This document shows positions 44,322 through 53,368 of a DNA stretch of 64,000 bases, one piece after another. The notes beneath the pieces were generated by a model that saw only the letters and a list, made by a program, of their open reading frames with translations, searched no databases and had not been told where the DNA came from. Origin of the DNA: Rhodobacteraceae bacterium Alg231-04 (GTDB taxonomy: Bacteria; Pseudomonadota; Alphaproteobacteria; Rhodobacterales; Rhodobacteraceae). The DNA lies in the NCBI GenBank assembly GCA_900143635.1, contig FREY01000007.1:1-64000 (forward strand), written 5' to 3'. Positions within the stretch are counted from its first letter, which is position 1; every line of letters starts with the position of its first letter. The translations under genes were made by a program, and so were the position numbers.

Positions 44322-45740
44322 ATGAACAGATATCCCCGCAATATGATTGGCTACGGCCCCAACGCACCGGACGCCAAATGGCCGGGCGGCGCCAAGGTCG
44401 CAGTGCAGTTTGTGCTGAACTATGAAGAGGGCGGTGAAAACTGCATTCTGCATGGGGATGCGGCCTCCGAGGCCTTCCTGAGCGATATCCCCGGTGCCGC
44501 CATGTGGCAGGGCCAGCGCCACTGGAACATGGAATCGATCTATGAATACGGTGCGCGCGCTGGTTTCTGGCGCCTGCACCGCCTGTTCACCGTCGCCGAT
44601 ATCCCGGTGACCATCTACGGTGTCGCCACCGCATTGGCGCGGTCGCCCGAACAGGTCGCCGCCATGAAGGCCGCCGATTGGGAAATCGCCAGCCACGGCC
44701 TGAAGTGGGTCGAGCACAAGGATATGCCGGAAGAGGAAGAACGCGCCTCGATCGAGGAGGCCATTCGCCTGCATACCGAAGTTACCGGTGAGCCGCCGCG
44801 TGGCTGGTACACTGGCCGTTGCTCGGCCAACACCGTGCGTCTGGTCGCCGAGCAGGGCAGCTTTGACTACGTATCGGACACATATGATGACGATCTGCCT
44901 TACTGGCTGGAAGTCGACGACCGTGACCAGTTGATCATCCCCTATACGCTCGAAGCCAATGACATGCGCTTTGCCACGGCGCCCGGCTATATCACCGGCG
45001 AGCAGTTCTATCAGTACCTGAAAGACGCCTTTGACGTGCTTTATGCCGAAGGGTCCGAAGGCGCGCCGAAGATGTTGAGCATCGGGTTGCACTGCCGCCT
45101 GATCGGTCGTCCGGGCAAGCTGGCGGGCCTCAAAAAGTTCATCGAATATATCCAGGGTTTCGAAGGTGTCTGGACCCCGCGCCGGGTGGAAATTGCTCAA
45201 CATTGGGCCAAAACCCACCCGCACAAGCGGATCGAGCGCCCCAGCCAGATGAACAAGGCGCGTTTCGTCGAGAAATTCGGCGGTGTTTTTGAGCATTCTG
45301 CCTGGATTGCCGAACGGGCACATGACCGCGAACTGGGCCCGGCGCATGACACGGCTGTTGGTGTCCACAGTGCATTGGCCCGCGTGTTTCGTATCGCCAG
45401 CGCAGAAGAGCGTTTGGGCGTGCTGACCGCGCACCCGGATCTGGCAGGCAAGCTGGCCGCCGCCAAGGAGCTGACGGCCGAAAGCACCTCCGAGCAGGCC
45501 TCGGCCGGGCTGGACGCGCTGACAGCTGAAGAGCGCGAGACCTTCACCAGCCTGAACACCGCCTATACTGAAAAGTTTGGCTTCCCCTTCATAATCGCCG
45601 TGCGCGATCACGATAAGGCGGACATTCTGAGGGCCTTCCAGCGTCGCCTTGAGAACGATCGTGACGCAGAATTTGGCGAAGCCTGCCGTCAGGTCGAACG
45701 TATCGCCGAACTGCGTCTGCAAGAGCAGTTTGCGCCGTGA
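44322..45740 (+). CDS. puuE-uraD: allantoinase (PuuE) fused to OHCU decarboxylase (UraD)
   Basis: 472-residue bifunctional protein. Residues 1-305 are a polysaccharide-deacetylase-fold allantoinase (PuuE): FVLNYEEGGENCILHGD, EIASHGLKWV and GLHCRLIGRPGKL, acting on allantoin to give allantoate. From about 310 a UraD-like 2-oxo-4-hydroxy-4-carboxy-5-ureidoimidazoline decarboxylase follows: FVEKFGGVFEHSAWIAERAH with the catalytic His and Glu, LTAHPDLAG, SEQASAGL and FGFPFIIAV. The fused enzymes act on either side of (S)-allantoin formation. The stop overlaps the allA start (GTGA). Such fusions are known in proteobacteria. Confidence 0.94.
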   Translation: MNRYPRNMIGYGPNAPDAKWPGGAKVAVQFVLNYEEGGENCILHGDAASEAFLSDIPGAAMWQGQRHWNMESIYEYGARAGFWRLHRLFTVADIPVTIYGVATALARSPEQVAAMKAADWEIASHGLKWVEHKDMPEEEERASIEEAIRLHTEVTGEPPRGWYTGRCSANTVRLVAEQGSFDYVSDTYDDDLPYWLEVDDRDQLIIPYTLEANDMRFATAPGYITGEQFYQYLKDAFDVLYAEGSEGAPKMLSIGLHCRLIGRPGKLAGLKKFIEYIQGFEGVWTPRRVEIAQHWAKTHPHKRIERPSQMNKARFVEKFGGVFEHSAWIAERAHDRELGPAHDTAVGVHSALARVFRIASAEERLGVLTAHPDLAGKLAAAKELTAESTSEQASAGLDALTAEERETFTSLNTAYTEKFGFPFIIAVRDHDKADILRAFQRRLENDRDAEFGEACRQVERIAELRLQEQFAP

Positions 45741-46222
45741 GCGATGTGATCCGCATCCAGCCGATCAGCGCCGAAGGATTTGCCCCCTTTGGTGAGCTGA
45801 TCGATGTGTCGGGTGATCCGGACAAGATCATCAATCAGGGCATGTGCGGCCGCTACCACGACCGCGCCACCTTGGATTTTGTGGAAGGGCGTGCCGGCGT
45901 CAGCCTGTTCAACGCTATCCCGCGTGAGCTGCCTTACACATTGGATCTGGTCGAACGGCATCCGGACGGCAGCCAGGCCTTCATTCCGATGAGCGAGCAC
46001 TCGTTTCTGGTGATCGTCGCACCGGATGAAGGCGGCAAGCCCGGTGTGCCCATGGCGTTTGAGACCAAGCCCGGTCAGGCGATCAACTTTCATCGCGGCA
46101 CATGGCACGGGGTGCTGACACCGCTGCATGCACCGGGGTTGTTTGCTGTGGTCGACCGGATCGGCAGCGGTGCCAATCTGGAAGAGCACCCCTTTGACGC
46201 GCCCTATACCGTGGATCGGTGA
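45737..46222 (+). CDS. allA: ureidoglycolate lyase
   Basis: 161 residues, GTG start overlapping the puuE-uraD stop. Splits ureidoglycolate into glyoxylate and urea. Family sequence: ISAEGFAPFGELIDVSG, LVERHPDGSQAFIPM and INFHRGTWHGVLTPL with metal-site His residues. Supplies glyoxylate to the glycine/glyoxylate genes further right. Confidence 0.95.
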   Translation: MSDVIRIQPISAEGFAPFGELIDVSGDPDKIINQGMCGRYHDRATLDFVEGRAGVSLFNAIPRELPYTLDLVERHPDGSQAFIPMSEHSFLVIVAPDEGGKPGVPMAFETKPGQAINFHRGTWHGVLTPLHAPGLFAVVDRIGSGANLEEHPFDAPYTVDR

Positions 46223-46411
46223 TACCGCCCGCAGCCCAGCCAAGAGCCTCCTATGTGGTTCTTGGCAAAGGGGTTTGCGAAATATTTAGGCGCGAAACAT
46301 GTGAGCACGGCCGTTACTTGGCCGTTCTTGTTGTGGATGGCAGCTTTGAGGCTACATTTACTCGTAAGTTTCTGAAAACGCGCGAAAAGGAGGCCATTCA
46401 ATAGCTGAAGT

Positions 46412-46440
46412 CGGAGAGTGCCCGGTAAGAGGCAACTCCG
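46412..46440 (+). promoter_or_regulatory. structured leader hairpin before the purine permease (possible riboswitch part)
   Basis: CGGAG (46412-46416) pairs with CTCCG (46436-46440) and inside it TGCC with GGCA, with an eight-base loop CGGTAAGA; 60 bp before the permease ATG. The whole gap 46223-46500 has no gene. A purine-sensing leader would fit the gene, but I cannot match a known xanthine or guanine class with confidence. Confidence 0.3.
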
Positions 46441-46500
46441 AATTGGACCGGTGATCAACGCCGGCCAAGTTTGTTTAATGATCAACAGGAGTGTGAATAG

Positions 46501-47943
46501 ATGGCTGATACATCCATCGGGACAGCCGCGCAGCTGCGCGATCCCAACTATACCCCCTCACTACACAAGGCCGTACCGCTGGGCATCCAGCATGTTCTGG
46601 CCATGTTTGTCTCTAACGTAACACCTGCGATTATCGTTGCTGGTGCTGCTGGCTTTGGCTTCGGATCCGATGCTGGGGCGCAGGGTTTCCCTGACATGAC
46701 CTACCTCATCCAGATGTCGATGCTGTTTGCCGGCATTGCGACACTGTTCCAGACCATCGGTTTCGGCCCGGTTGGGGCGCGGTTGCCGATTGTGCAGGGC
46801 ACCAGCTTTGCCTTTATTCCGATCATGATCCCGCTGGTGGCGGGCAAGGGTGTCGAAGCCCTGCCAGCCTTGTTTGGTGGCGTGATCATCGGCGGTTTCT
46901 TCCATGCTTTCATCGCCACTTTCATTGGTAAGATCCGCTTTGCCCTGCCACCGCTGGTGACGGGCCTGGTGGTGATGATGATTGGTCTGGCGCTGGTCAA
47001 GGTCGGCATTCAATATGCGGCCGGCGGCGTGCCTGCCATTGATAAACCGGAATACGGCAGCCTGCTCAACTGGTCGGCGGCTCTGGTCGTGGTCTTTGTG
47101 ACCTTGGCGCTGAAGTTCTATGCCAAGGGAATGCTGGCCGTATCTGCCGTGGTGATCGGCATTGTCGTCGGCTACTTCTACGCAATGATGATGGGCATGG
47201 TCTCCATGGAAGGCATCGCCACCAGCTGGAGCCGCGCCGCACCTGTCGCTTTCCCGGTGCCATTCAAATACGGCTTTGAAATCAGCTTTGCCGCAGTTGT
47301 CGGCTTCTGCCTGATGGCTTTTGTCTCGGCTGTGGAAACTGTCGGCGACGTTTCGGGCATCACCAAGGGTGGTGCGGGCCGCGAAGCAACCGAAGAAGAG
47401 ATCACCGGCGCGACTTATGCCGATGGTGTCGGCTCTGCGGTTGCGGGCATTTTTGGTGGTTTCCCGAATACCTCGTTCAGCCAGAACGTTGGCCTGATCG
47501 CAATGACCGGCGTGATGAGCCGCCATGTGGTGACCATCGGCGCGCTGTTCCTGATCTTGTGTGGTCTGGTGCCAAAAGTCGGCGCGATCATTCGCACTAT
47601 CCCGATCGAAGTGTTGGGCGGCGGCGTGATCGTGATGTTTGGCATGGTGGTTGCGGCCGGTATTTCGATGCTGTCGGATGTGAACTGGAACCGCCGCAAC
47701 ATGGTGATCTTTGCGATTGCCCTGTCGGTTGGTCTGGGGCTGCAGCTTGATCCCAAGGCGGTCCAGTACCTGCCGGATACGCTGCGCATCCTGATGACCA
47801 GCGGCTTGCTGCCTGCGGCATTGATCGCCATCGTGCTGAACCTGATCCTGCCAGAAGACCTGTCGGACGAGGCAACCGAGGAAGTCTCGGGCGGTCACGC
47901 GGGGCACGGCACGGGCTCGCACGGCGAAGATCGCCGCGCCTGA
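46501..47943 (+). CDS. uracil-xanthine family permease (xanthine/urate uptake)
   Basis: Nucleobase:cation symporter-2 protein of 480 residues with about 12-14 helices. NAT signature region: FNSFPNTSFSQN-like GGFPNTSFSQNVGLIAMTGV, and the N-terminal HVLAMFVSNVTPAIIV. The purine-degrading neighbours argue for xanthine or urate over uracil. ATG follows CAGGAG with normal spacing. The C-terminal tail is His- and Gly-rich (SGGHAGHGTGSHGEDRR). Confidence 0.92.
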   Translation: MADTSIGTAAQLRDPNYTPSLHKAVPLGIQHVLAMFVSNVTPAIIVAGAAGFGFGSDAGAQGFPDMTYLIQMSMLFAGIATLFQTIGFGPVGARLPIVQGTSFAFIPIMIPLVAGKGVEALPALFGGVIIGGFFHAFIATFIGKIRFALPPLVTGLVVMMIGLALVKVGIQYAAGGVPAIDKPEYGSLLNWSAALVVVFVTLALKFYAKGMLAVSAVVIGIVVGYFYAMMMGMVSMEGIATSWSRAAPVAFPVPFKYGFEISFAAVVGFCLMAFVSAVETVGDVSGITKGGAGREATEEEITGATYADGVGSAVAGIFGGFPNTSFSQNVGLIAMTGVMSRHVVTIGALFLILCGLVPKVGAIIRTIPIEVLGGGVIVMFGMVVAAGISMLSDVNWNRRNMVIFAIALSVGLGLQLDPKAVQYLPDTLRILMTSGLLPAALIAIVLNLILPEDLSDEATEEVSGGHAGHGTGSHGEDRRA

Positions 47944-47964
47944 TCTCAGGGCATAGAAACAAGA

Positions 47965-47994
47965 AAGGCCCCGGATGTCATCCGGGGCCTTTTT
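47965..47994 (+). terminator. Rho-independent terminator after the purine permease
   Basis: AAGGCCCCGGAT (47965-47976), loop GTC, ATCCGGGGCCTT (47980-47991), then T to 47994. A twelve-base perfect stem with T-run on the plus strand and A-rich left flank, so it probably also ends the convergent desaturase transcript. Confidence 0.93.
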
Positions 47995-48013
47995 CGTTGT
48001 TAGATAAAGTCGC

Positions 48014-49048
48014 TTAGCCGTAAAGCGCGCGAGCCTGCGAAAAGGACAAAAGCTGGCGGGTCTTTTCGTCCCACAGGTGCAGCTTGGCATTGGCGAGGCT
48101 CTCGCGGATGGTCATCCGGTTGCCCTCTGCCAGTTCCTGATGATCGCGCAGCACTTCGGGCAGGCGATAAAAAGGGATGCGGCTATACAGGTGATGCACA
48201 TGGTGGATGCCGATATTGGCCGAGAACCACTGAAGAACCGGCGGCATGATGTAATGCGAGCTGCCGTGCAGGGCGGCTTCGTGCAGCTGCCAGTCGTCTT
48301 CCTGATCCCAATGGGCGCCTTCGAACTGGTGCTGAACGTAGAACAGCCACATGCCAGCTGTTGCAGCCAGCAGGGTCGAAGGCAGGAAGATCAGCAGGAT
48401 CGGGGCAAAGCCGCCAAAGTACCAGATCACAGCCAGTGCAGCGATCAGCACAGCGTTGGTGCCCATGGCGCTGACCCAGTAGCGGGTGTGCTGGGTCAGG
48501 CCCAGCGGCAGGCGGTTCTGCAGCAGGAACAGAAAGCTGGGGCCAAAGCCGAACAGTGTGATCGGGTGGCGGTAGATGCGGTACATCAGGCGCTGAAAGC
48601 GGCTTTCGTTCTTGTATTCTTCCACGGTCATCGTGTGGATGTCGCCCATGCCGCGACGGCCCAGGTTGCCGTGGCTGCTGTGGTGCACCGAATGGGTGCG
48701 GCGCCAGACGTCATAGGGGGTCAGGGTCAAAACGCCAATGAACCGGCCGACCCAGTCGCTGACGTGGCGGTTTTCGAAGAAGGCGCCATGGCCGCAGTCA
48801 TGCTGGATGGTGAACAGGCGCAGCAGGAACAGCGCGTTCACGCAGGACAGGGCAAAAGCGGCCAGGTAGCTGTAGGACAGCGCCCACCAGGCGGCGCCCC
48901 ACAGGAGCAAAAACGGGATCAGGGTGACGCCGAGTTCAAAGCCACTGCGCGCCGGATTCGGATCCCGGTATTGCGCCAGTACTTTGACCCAATCGCGTGC
49001 GGGGGCGTTACCGGAGCTGACACCCGGCTGGGCGGAGTTTTGGGGCAT
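48014..49048 (-). CDS. membrane fatty acid desaturase
   Basis: 344-residue di-iron desaturase. The three histidine boxes are HDCGHG, HSVHHSSHG and HHVHH (in IGIHHVHHLYSRIP). About four membrane helices occur in the usual places. The family introduces double bonds in membrane lipids (delta-12/omega-6 type by overall look); the exact regiochemistry cannot be read. Single gene, convergent with the permease. Confidence 0.92.
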   Translation of the reverse strand: MPQNSAQPGVSSGNAPARDWVKVLAQYRDPNPARSGFELGVTLIPFLLLWGAAWWALSYSYLAAFALSCVNALFLLRLFTIQHDCGHGAFFENRHVSDWVGRFIGVLTLTPYDVWRRTHSVHHSSHGNLGRRGMGDIHTMTVEEYKNESRFQRLMYRIYRHPITLFGFGPSFLFLLQNRLPLGLTQHTRYWVSAMGTNAVLIAALAVIWYFGGFAPILLIFLPSTLLAATAGMWLFYVQHQFEGAHWDQEDDWQLHEAALHGSSHYIMPPVLQWFSANIGIHHVHHLYSRIPFYRLPEVLRDHQELAEGNRMTIRESLANAKLHLWDEKTRQLLSFSQARALYG

Positions 49049-49159
49049 GTGTCTTCTTCATTCTGATTAGCCCCACCCGGATAAAGACTGCTGCCGTCAA
49101 GGCAAGGAAAATCGGCCCGCCCGTGCGCTCAGGTCGCAGAAACTGCGCAGCTGTGGCTG

Positions 49160-50155
49160 TTAGGTTCGCCCGTCAGCGGCCATCTGCCTTGCGACATCCA
49201 GCATGCGGGCGGAAAACCCCCATTCATTGTCGTACCAGCCAAAGATTCGGGCCTGGCTTTTCCCGGCCATTCGCGTCTCGGGGCCGGCGATGACCAGCGA
49301 GGCGGGATTGGCGCGCAGGTCGGAAGACACCAGCGGCAGATCGGTCCAGTCCAACACCGGTGAGGCGGCAACGCCGGCCCGCAATGCGGTGATGAAATCG
49401 TCTTCGGCCATTGGCCGGGCCAGCTGAACAACCAGATCCACGGCCGATACGCTGGCTGTCGGAACCCGGACGGCAGCGCCGCTGATCCGACCCTCAAGAT
49501 GCGGCAGAACCTGATTGATCAGATGCATTGCCGAAGAGGTGGTGGGCACCATCGATTGAGCGCCACCGCGTGAGCGGGCAAAATCTCCGCGCGGGGCATC
49601 CACCATCGGTTGTGAGTTTGTATAGCAGTGGATTGTGGTCATATGGCCGGTATCAATACCCGCGATCTGATCCACCAGCTTGGCCAGCGGTGCGAGGCCA
49701 TTGGTGGTGCAGGAGGCATTGGAGACAATCTGCGCTCCGGTCAGCTCGGCGTCATTGGCCCCCAGAACCACGGTTTTTTCCGCCGCAGGCGAGGGGCCTG
49801 AAATCAGGACTTTCTTGGCACCCGCCTTCAGGCCTCGCGTTGCCACATCTGAGGTGCGGGCGATGCCGGTGCATTCCAGCACCACATCGACACCGGACAG
49901 ATCGGTCTGTGTCAGATCGGCATGGTGGCTGACCGGAATGCTGTGTCCCATGACACGCAGCGCGCCATTGGTTCCCTCCACCTCATGTGGGAAGGGGCCG
50001 TAGGTGCTGTCGTATTTGAACAGATAGGCGCACATGTCCAGCGGTGCGATATCGTTGATCCGCACCACCTCGATGCCGTCTCCGCGCGACGTGGTCAGCA
50101 GCTGCCGCAGGATGGCGCGGCCGATGCGGCCGAATCCGTTAATTGCAATTTTCAT
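49160..50155 (-). CDS. divergent glyceraldehyde-3-phosphate dehydrogenase
   Basis: 331 residues from ATG 50155 (a TTG lies two codons upstream). NAD site INGFGRIGRAIL, catalytic NASCTTNGLAPLAK with Cys149 and His176 in IHCYTNSQP. Canonical GAPDH has CTTNCLAP, SAPAKD and PTSTGAAKAV; here they read CTTNGLAP, SGPSPAAE and PTTSSAMHLI. It may be a paralogue with another aldehyde phosphate or a specialised gluconeogenic role. No other glycolytic gene is adjacent. Confidence 0.85.
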   Translation of the reverse strand: MKIAINGFGRIGRAILRQLLTTSRGDGIEVVRINDIAPLDMCAYLFKYDSTYGPFPHEVEGTNGALRVMGHSIPVSHHADLTQTDLSGVDVVLECTGIARTSDVATRGLKAGAKKVLISGPSPAAEKTVVLGANDAELTGAQIVSNASCTTNGLAPLAKLVDQIAGIDTGHMTTIHCYTNSQPMVDAPRGDFARSRGGAQSMVPTTSSAMHLINQVLPHLEGRISGAAVRVPTASVSAVDLVVQLARPMAEDDFITALRAGVAASPVLDWTDLPLVSSDLRANPASLVIAGPETRMAGKSQARIFGWYDNEWGFSARMLDVARQMAADGRT

Positions 50156-50247
50156 GGCCAAGCTATTGCAGGGCGGACCAAAAGGCTCAATCCGCCAAAG
50201 GAGGGATTCTGTTCACGTTTTTATTTCAGCGCCCTCACAATTGGGGG

Positions 50248-50559
50248 CTATTTTGGGCAGATCACCGGGGCGTGGTAGACGCCTGAAATGGTGGAATACA
50301 TCCCGTCGAAATTCGCGGTGCAGCCCGTCGCGGCCTTGATCGCCCGCATCGCCTGAATGACTTTCAGTTTCGGTGGCGGCGCAAAGGCCAGCGGTGCGGC
50401 CCGTGTGGCGCTATAGCCATTGGCCAACCTTGCCGAGGGCGCCACGGTCCACGAGCGGCCCATCACCGTTACCTGTTTGGCTTCCGCGCTGGGCGCGGCG
50501 CTGGCCGCCGGGGCCAGTGCCAGTGTTACGGTTGCTGCTATGCAAAGCTGCCTGATCAT
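50248..50559 (-). CDS. small secreted protein of unknown function
   Basis: 103 residues from ATG 50559. A signal peptide ends near ASA|APS (about 20). The rest has an Ala/Pro-rich middle (ATRAAPLAFAPPPKL) and two cysteines, Cys80-region GCTANF and the terminal VICPK, probably a disulfide. I do not recognise a family. It lies between GAPDH and allE on the same strand. Confidence 0.6.
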   Translation of the reverse strand: MIRQLCIAATVTLALAPAASAAPSAEAKQVTVMGRSWTVAPSARLANGYSATRAAPLAFAPPPKLKVIQAMRAIKAATGCTANFDGMYSTISGVYHAPVICPK

Positions 50560-50638
50560 TACCAATTCTCCCGCTTAAATCCGTCGCTACAACTTTAGCG
50601 CGCCAGACGCTTGTTGCAATGGCTGAGCGGGAAGTTGG

Positions 50639-51463
50639 TTACAGCGACAGCGGCATATGACGGTTCACGTCCTTGTAGAGCAGGTAGCGGAAACGACCCG
50701 GACCACCGGCATAACAGGCCTGCGGGCAGAAGGCGCGCAGCCACATGAAATCGCCGGCCTCAACCTCGACCCAGTCCTGGTTCAGCCGGTAAACCGCCTT
50801 GCCTTCCAGCACAAAGAGCCCGTGTTCCATCACATGGGTTTCCAGGAAGGGGATGACACCGCCCGGTTCAAAGTTGACGATATTGACGTGCATATCGTGG
50901 CGCAGATCGCTGGGATCGGCAAAACGCGTGGTTGACCAGCGGCCCTGGGTGTCGGGCATCACGTTGGGTTCAACCTTGCTTTCGTGAGTTACGAAAGCCT
51001 CGGGCTTATCGATGCCCGGCGCGGATTGCCAGTGTTTGCGCATCCAATGGAACGAGGATGTGGCGTCGCCGATGTTACGGATGCTCCACTGGCAGCCCGA
51101 GGGCAGATAGGCATAGCTGCCTGCCTCAAGCGCGTGGTCTTCGCCTTCCAGCGTCAGGGTCATATTGCCTTCGGTGACAAAGACCACCCCCTGCGCTGCG
51201 GCGTCGGTTTCCGGATTGTCCGAGCCGCCACCGGGCTGCAGTTCCACGATATACTGCGAGAATGTTTCGGCAAAACCGCTCAGCGGGCGGGCGATCACCC
51301 ACATACGCATGCCATCCCATCCGGGCAGCAGAGAGGTCACGATATCGCGCAGCGTACCGGCCGGGATCACCGCATAGGCTTCGGTGAACATGGCGCGGTC
51401 GGTCAGCAGTTGTTCCTGCGGCGGGTGGCCACCGCGCGGGGTGAAATAGGTGGGGGATGCCAT
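50639..51463 (-). CDS. allE: (S)-ureidoglycine aminohydrolase
   Basis: Bicupin of 274 residues that releases ammonia from ureidoglycine, giving ureidoglycolate for AllA. From ATG 51463: ASPTYFTPRGGHPPQ, then GSYAYLPSGCQWSIRN in the first cupin, and FETHVMEHGLFVLEGKAVYRLN with the Mn-binding His/Glu set in the second. Allantoate amidohydrolase, the step before it, is not in the window. Separated from the other purine genes by the desaturase and GAPDH genes. Confidence 0.94.
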   Translation of the reverse strand: MASPTYFTPRGGHPPQEQLLTDRAMFTEAYAVIPAGTLRDIVTSLLPGWDGMRMWVIARPLSGFAETFSQYIVELQPGGGSDNPETDAAAQGVVFVTEGNMTLTLEGEDHALEAGSYAYLPSGCQWSIRNIGDATSSFHWMRKHWQSAPGIDKPEAFVTHESKVEPNVMPDTQGRWSTTRFADPSDLRHDMHVNIVNFEPGGVIPFLETHVMEHGLFVLEGKAVYRLNQDWVEVEAGDFMWLRAFCPQACYAGGPGRFRYLLYKDVNRHMPLSL

Positions 51464-51542
51464 CTGGGTCCTCTCGAATGTGTTGCCATGACTATGCGCC
51501 GGAGCGGGCATTGGTCCAACCGGGCGGGGAACGAAGGGATTG

Positions 51543-51558
51543 TTCGCAAAATTTTGAA
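51543..51558. promoter_or_regulatory. motif TTCGCAAAATTTTGAA upstream of allE
   Basis: Found 80 bp before the allE start and 89 bp before the divergent small secreted protein gene. Matches the puuE upstream motif at 44242-44257 in 14 of 16 bases, with the same orientation on the plus strand. Confidence 0.5.
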
Positions 51559-51646
51559 TATCCCGGCTCTGGGTTTGGACATGCGGGGCGCAGTCCTATA
51601 TCGCTGCGGTAGCCGCTTCTTGTGGCGGGGTTTTCTGGAGGTCTTG

Positions 51647-51994
51647 ATGAACAAGCTGTTTTGCGCCGTTGCCATGGTCGTGGCCGCGTCTAGTGTATCC
51701 GCACAGCCATTGTCGCGGATGATGGCAAACTCGGGTCTGAGCCCGGAAGATTTTGATGTGATGGGCAATTACGCTGCCACGCTATACGAACGCGGTTCGC
51801 CGCAGGCGGGATCAAGCGCGAAATGGGTCAATTCAGACACCGGGGCCAGTGGCACCGTGACGCTGGAGGCAATAGCGGACAATTGCGTCGTGCTGTTGCA
51901 TGAGACGCAATCTGCCAAGGCAAATGCGCAGCCGCTGGAGATCCGCACCCGCCGCTGCAAGAATGCCGATGGCGTCTGGATTCTGACACCCTGA
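51647..51994 (+). CDS. small exported surface-antigen-like protein
   Basis: 115 residues from ATG 51647, with GGAG seven bases upstream; the frame is open much further left but that part is antisense to allE. A signal peptide ends near VSA|QPL (about 19). The mature part resembles the C-terminal domain of 17-kDa surface antigens: AKWVNSDTGASGTVTLE, a Cys, then RTRRCKNADGVWIL. Function unknown, probably outer-membrane or periplasmic. Confidence 0.65.
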   Translation: MNKLFCAVAMVVAASSVSAQPLSRMMANSGLSPEDFDVMGNYAATLYERGSPQAGSSAKWVNSDTGASGTVTLEAIADNCVVLLHETQSAKANAQPLEIRTRRCKNADGVWILTP

Positions 51995-52122
51995 GGTTTG
52001 GTGCGCGCCGCGTAGCGGGGTTTCGGTCGGTTGGTTCTTGCCGCAGTGTATCGGCAGTGTTCGCATGGTGTTTTCCGCGGTAGCGGGGTTTAGTTTTCCG
52101 ATCCAAAGGCAGTTATGCCGTT

Positions 52123-53016
52123 ATGTCTTTCTCTGACCTTCTTCGGATTGCGGCGCTTGTTTTCACCGCCGTGACCTTCATCGTGGCGGGCGATACCGCA
52201 GGCAAATTGCTGACCGCCGAAGGGGTGGACCCGCTTTTTGTTTCTTGGTCACGGTTTGCCATTGCGGCATTGCTTATGCTGCCGTTCAGCGGGTTGGTGC
52301 GCCCCGAGCTGGCGGATTTCACCGATTGGCGGGTGTTGCTGCGGGGGGCGCTGATTGCCGGTGCGATATCCTGCATTCTGACCGCGCTGAAGACAGAGCC
52401 GATGGCAAATGTATTTGGCGCGTTTTTTGTTGGCCCGGCTGTGTCCTACCTTTTGGCCATCGTCTTTCTCCGCGAAAGACCGTCACCTGGACGGAGCGCG
52501 CTTATGGCGCTTGGGTTTGCCGGTGTTATGCTGGTGGTCAAGCCGGGCTTCGGGGTGACGCCGGGCATGGGTTTTGCGCTGATGGCCGGAACCTTCCACG
52601 GTGCGTTTCTGGTCATGACCCGTCGAATCGCAGGCGCGTACCGGCCGCGGTTCCTGCTGATCTCGCAGCTTTTGGTTGGGACGGTGTTGCTGGCGCCGCT
52701 CGGTTTGACGACGCAGCTGCCAGCGATGCGTGTTGATTTGCTGACTCTCGTTCTGATCAGTGCCCTTGGGTCTGCTTTAGGGAACTACATTCTGGTCCAT
52801 GCAAATCGCAAAGCCGAGGCCAGCTTGATCGCGCCGCTGATTTACTTGCAGCTGATTTCAGCCGCGGTTCTGGGGGTGCTGGTGTTCGGAGACTGGCCGG
52901 ATCTGCTCTCGGTTTTGGGTCTGATCCTGATCGCCTTGTCCGGCCTCGGCACGCTGATGGTTCAGCACCGCGGAGGAAAATCAGCATTGGCTGACCAAGG
53001 ACAAAAAACGGCATAA
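52123..53016 (+). CDS. EamA/DMT-family transporter
   Basis: 297-residue inner-membrane protein with about ten helices in two EamA repeats (e.g. AVSYLLAIVFLRERPSPGRS at the end of the first, and LIYLQLISAAVLGVLVFGDWP near the end of the second). Members export amino acids or metabolites; the substrate cannot be deduced. It precedes the glycine riboswitch but is upstream of it. Confidence 0.88.
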   Translation: MSFSDLLRIAALVFTAVTFIVAGDTAGKLLTAEGVDPLFVSWSRFAIAALLMLPFSGLVRPELADFTDWRVLLRGALIAGAISCILTALKTEPMANVFGAFFVGPAVSYLLAIVFLRERPSPGRSALMALGFAGVMLVVKPGFGVTPGMGFALMAGTFHGAFLVMTRRIAGAYRPRFLLISQLLVGTVLLAPLGLTTQLPAMRVDLLTLVLISALGSALGNYILVHANRKAEASLIAPLIYLQLISAAVLGVLVFGDWPDLLSVLGLILIALSGLGTLMVQHRGGKSALADQGQKTA

Positions 53017-53085
53017 ATATTTCGTAAGGATCCATAAGCGACAACTATCACCTCTTGTGCGTCAAATTTCAGCAGGTTAGGGTAT

Positions 53086-53272
53086 GCCTGCGTATACGGG
53101 AGAACCGGCAACGCGGATTCGGCCCCTTGCCAGACCGTCGCGCCGTGCCGAAGGAGCAACCGCCCCGGAAACTCTCAGGCTTCAGGACCGGTACGCATGT
53201 AAGACTCTGGAGAGAGGCGCGTTTATGCGTCCGCCGAAGGGATAACGATCTCAGGCGAAAGGACAGAGGGGG
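53086..53272 (+). ncRNA. tandem glycine riboswitch (gcvT leader)
   Basis: Two glycine aptamers in series lie in the 352-bp leader of gcvT. The first (about 53086-53199) has GCCGAAGGAGCAACCGCCCC and ACTCTCAGG; the second (about 53203-53272) has CTCTGGAGAG, CCGCCGAAGGGATAACG and ATCTCAGGCGAAAGGACAGAGG. These match the conserved cores of the class. Glycine binding normally turns on expression of the cleavage system. The rest of the gap (53017-53085 and 53273-53368) would be promoter and expression platform. Confidence 0.95.
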
Positions 53273-53368
53273 CATCGATACGTGCGGGAGTATGCCGCGC
53301 GGAATTCAGATGCCGCGACCTCAGCCATTTCAGGGCAGCAGGGCGGGCCATTGGGACGGGACGGACGC

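Noticed and set aside
43797-45722. 641-residue open frame on the minus strand
   Set aside because: Only its last 118 codons (hiuH) are real. The rest is antisense to puuE-uraD, has no family resemblance and reflects GC-rich codon bias.
46561-48090. 509-residue minus-strand frame
   Set aside because: Antisense to the purine permease; His/Asp/Gln/Arg-rich composition typical of a shadow of hydrophobic codons.
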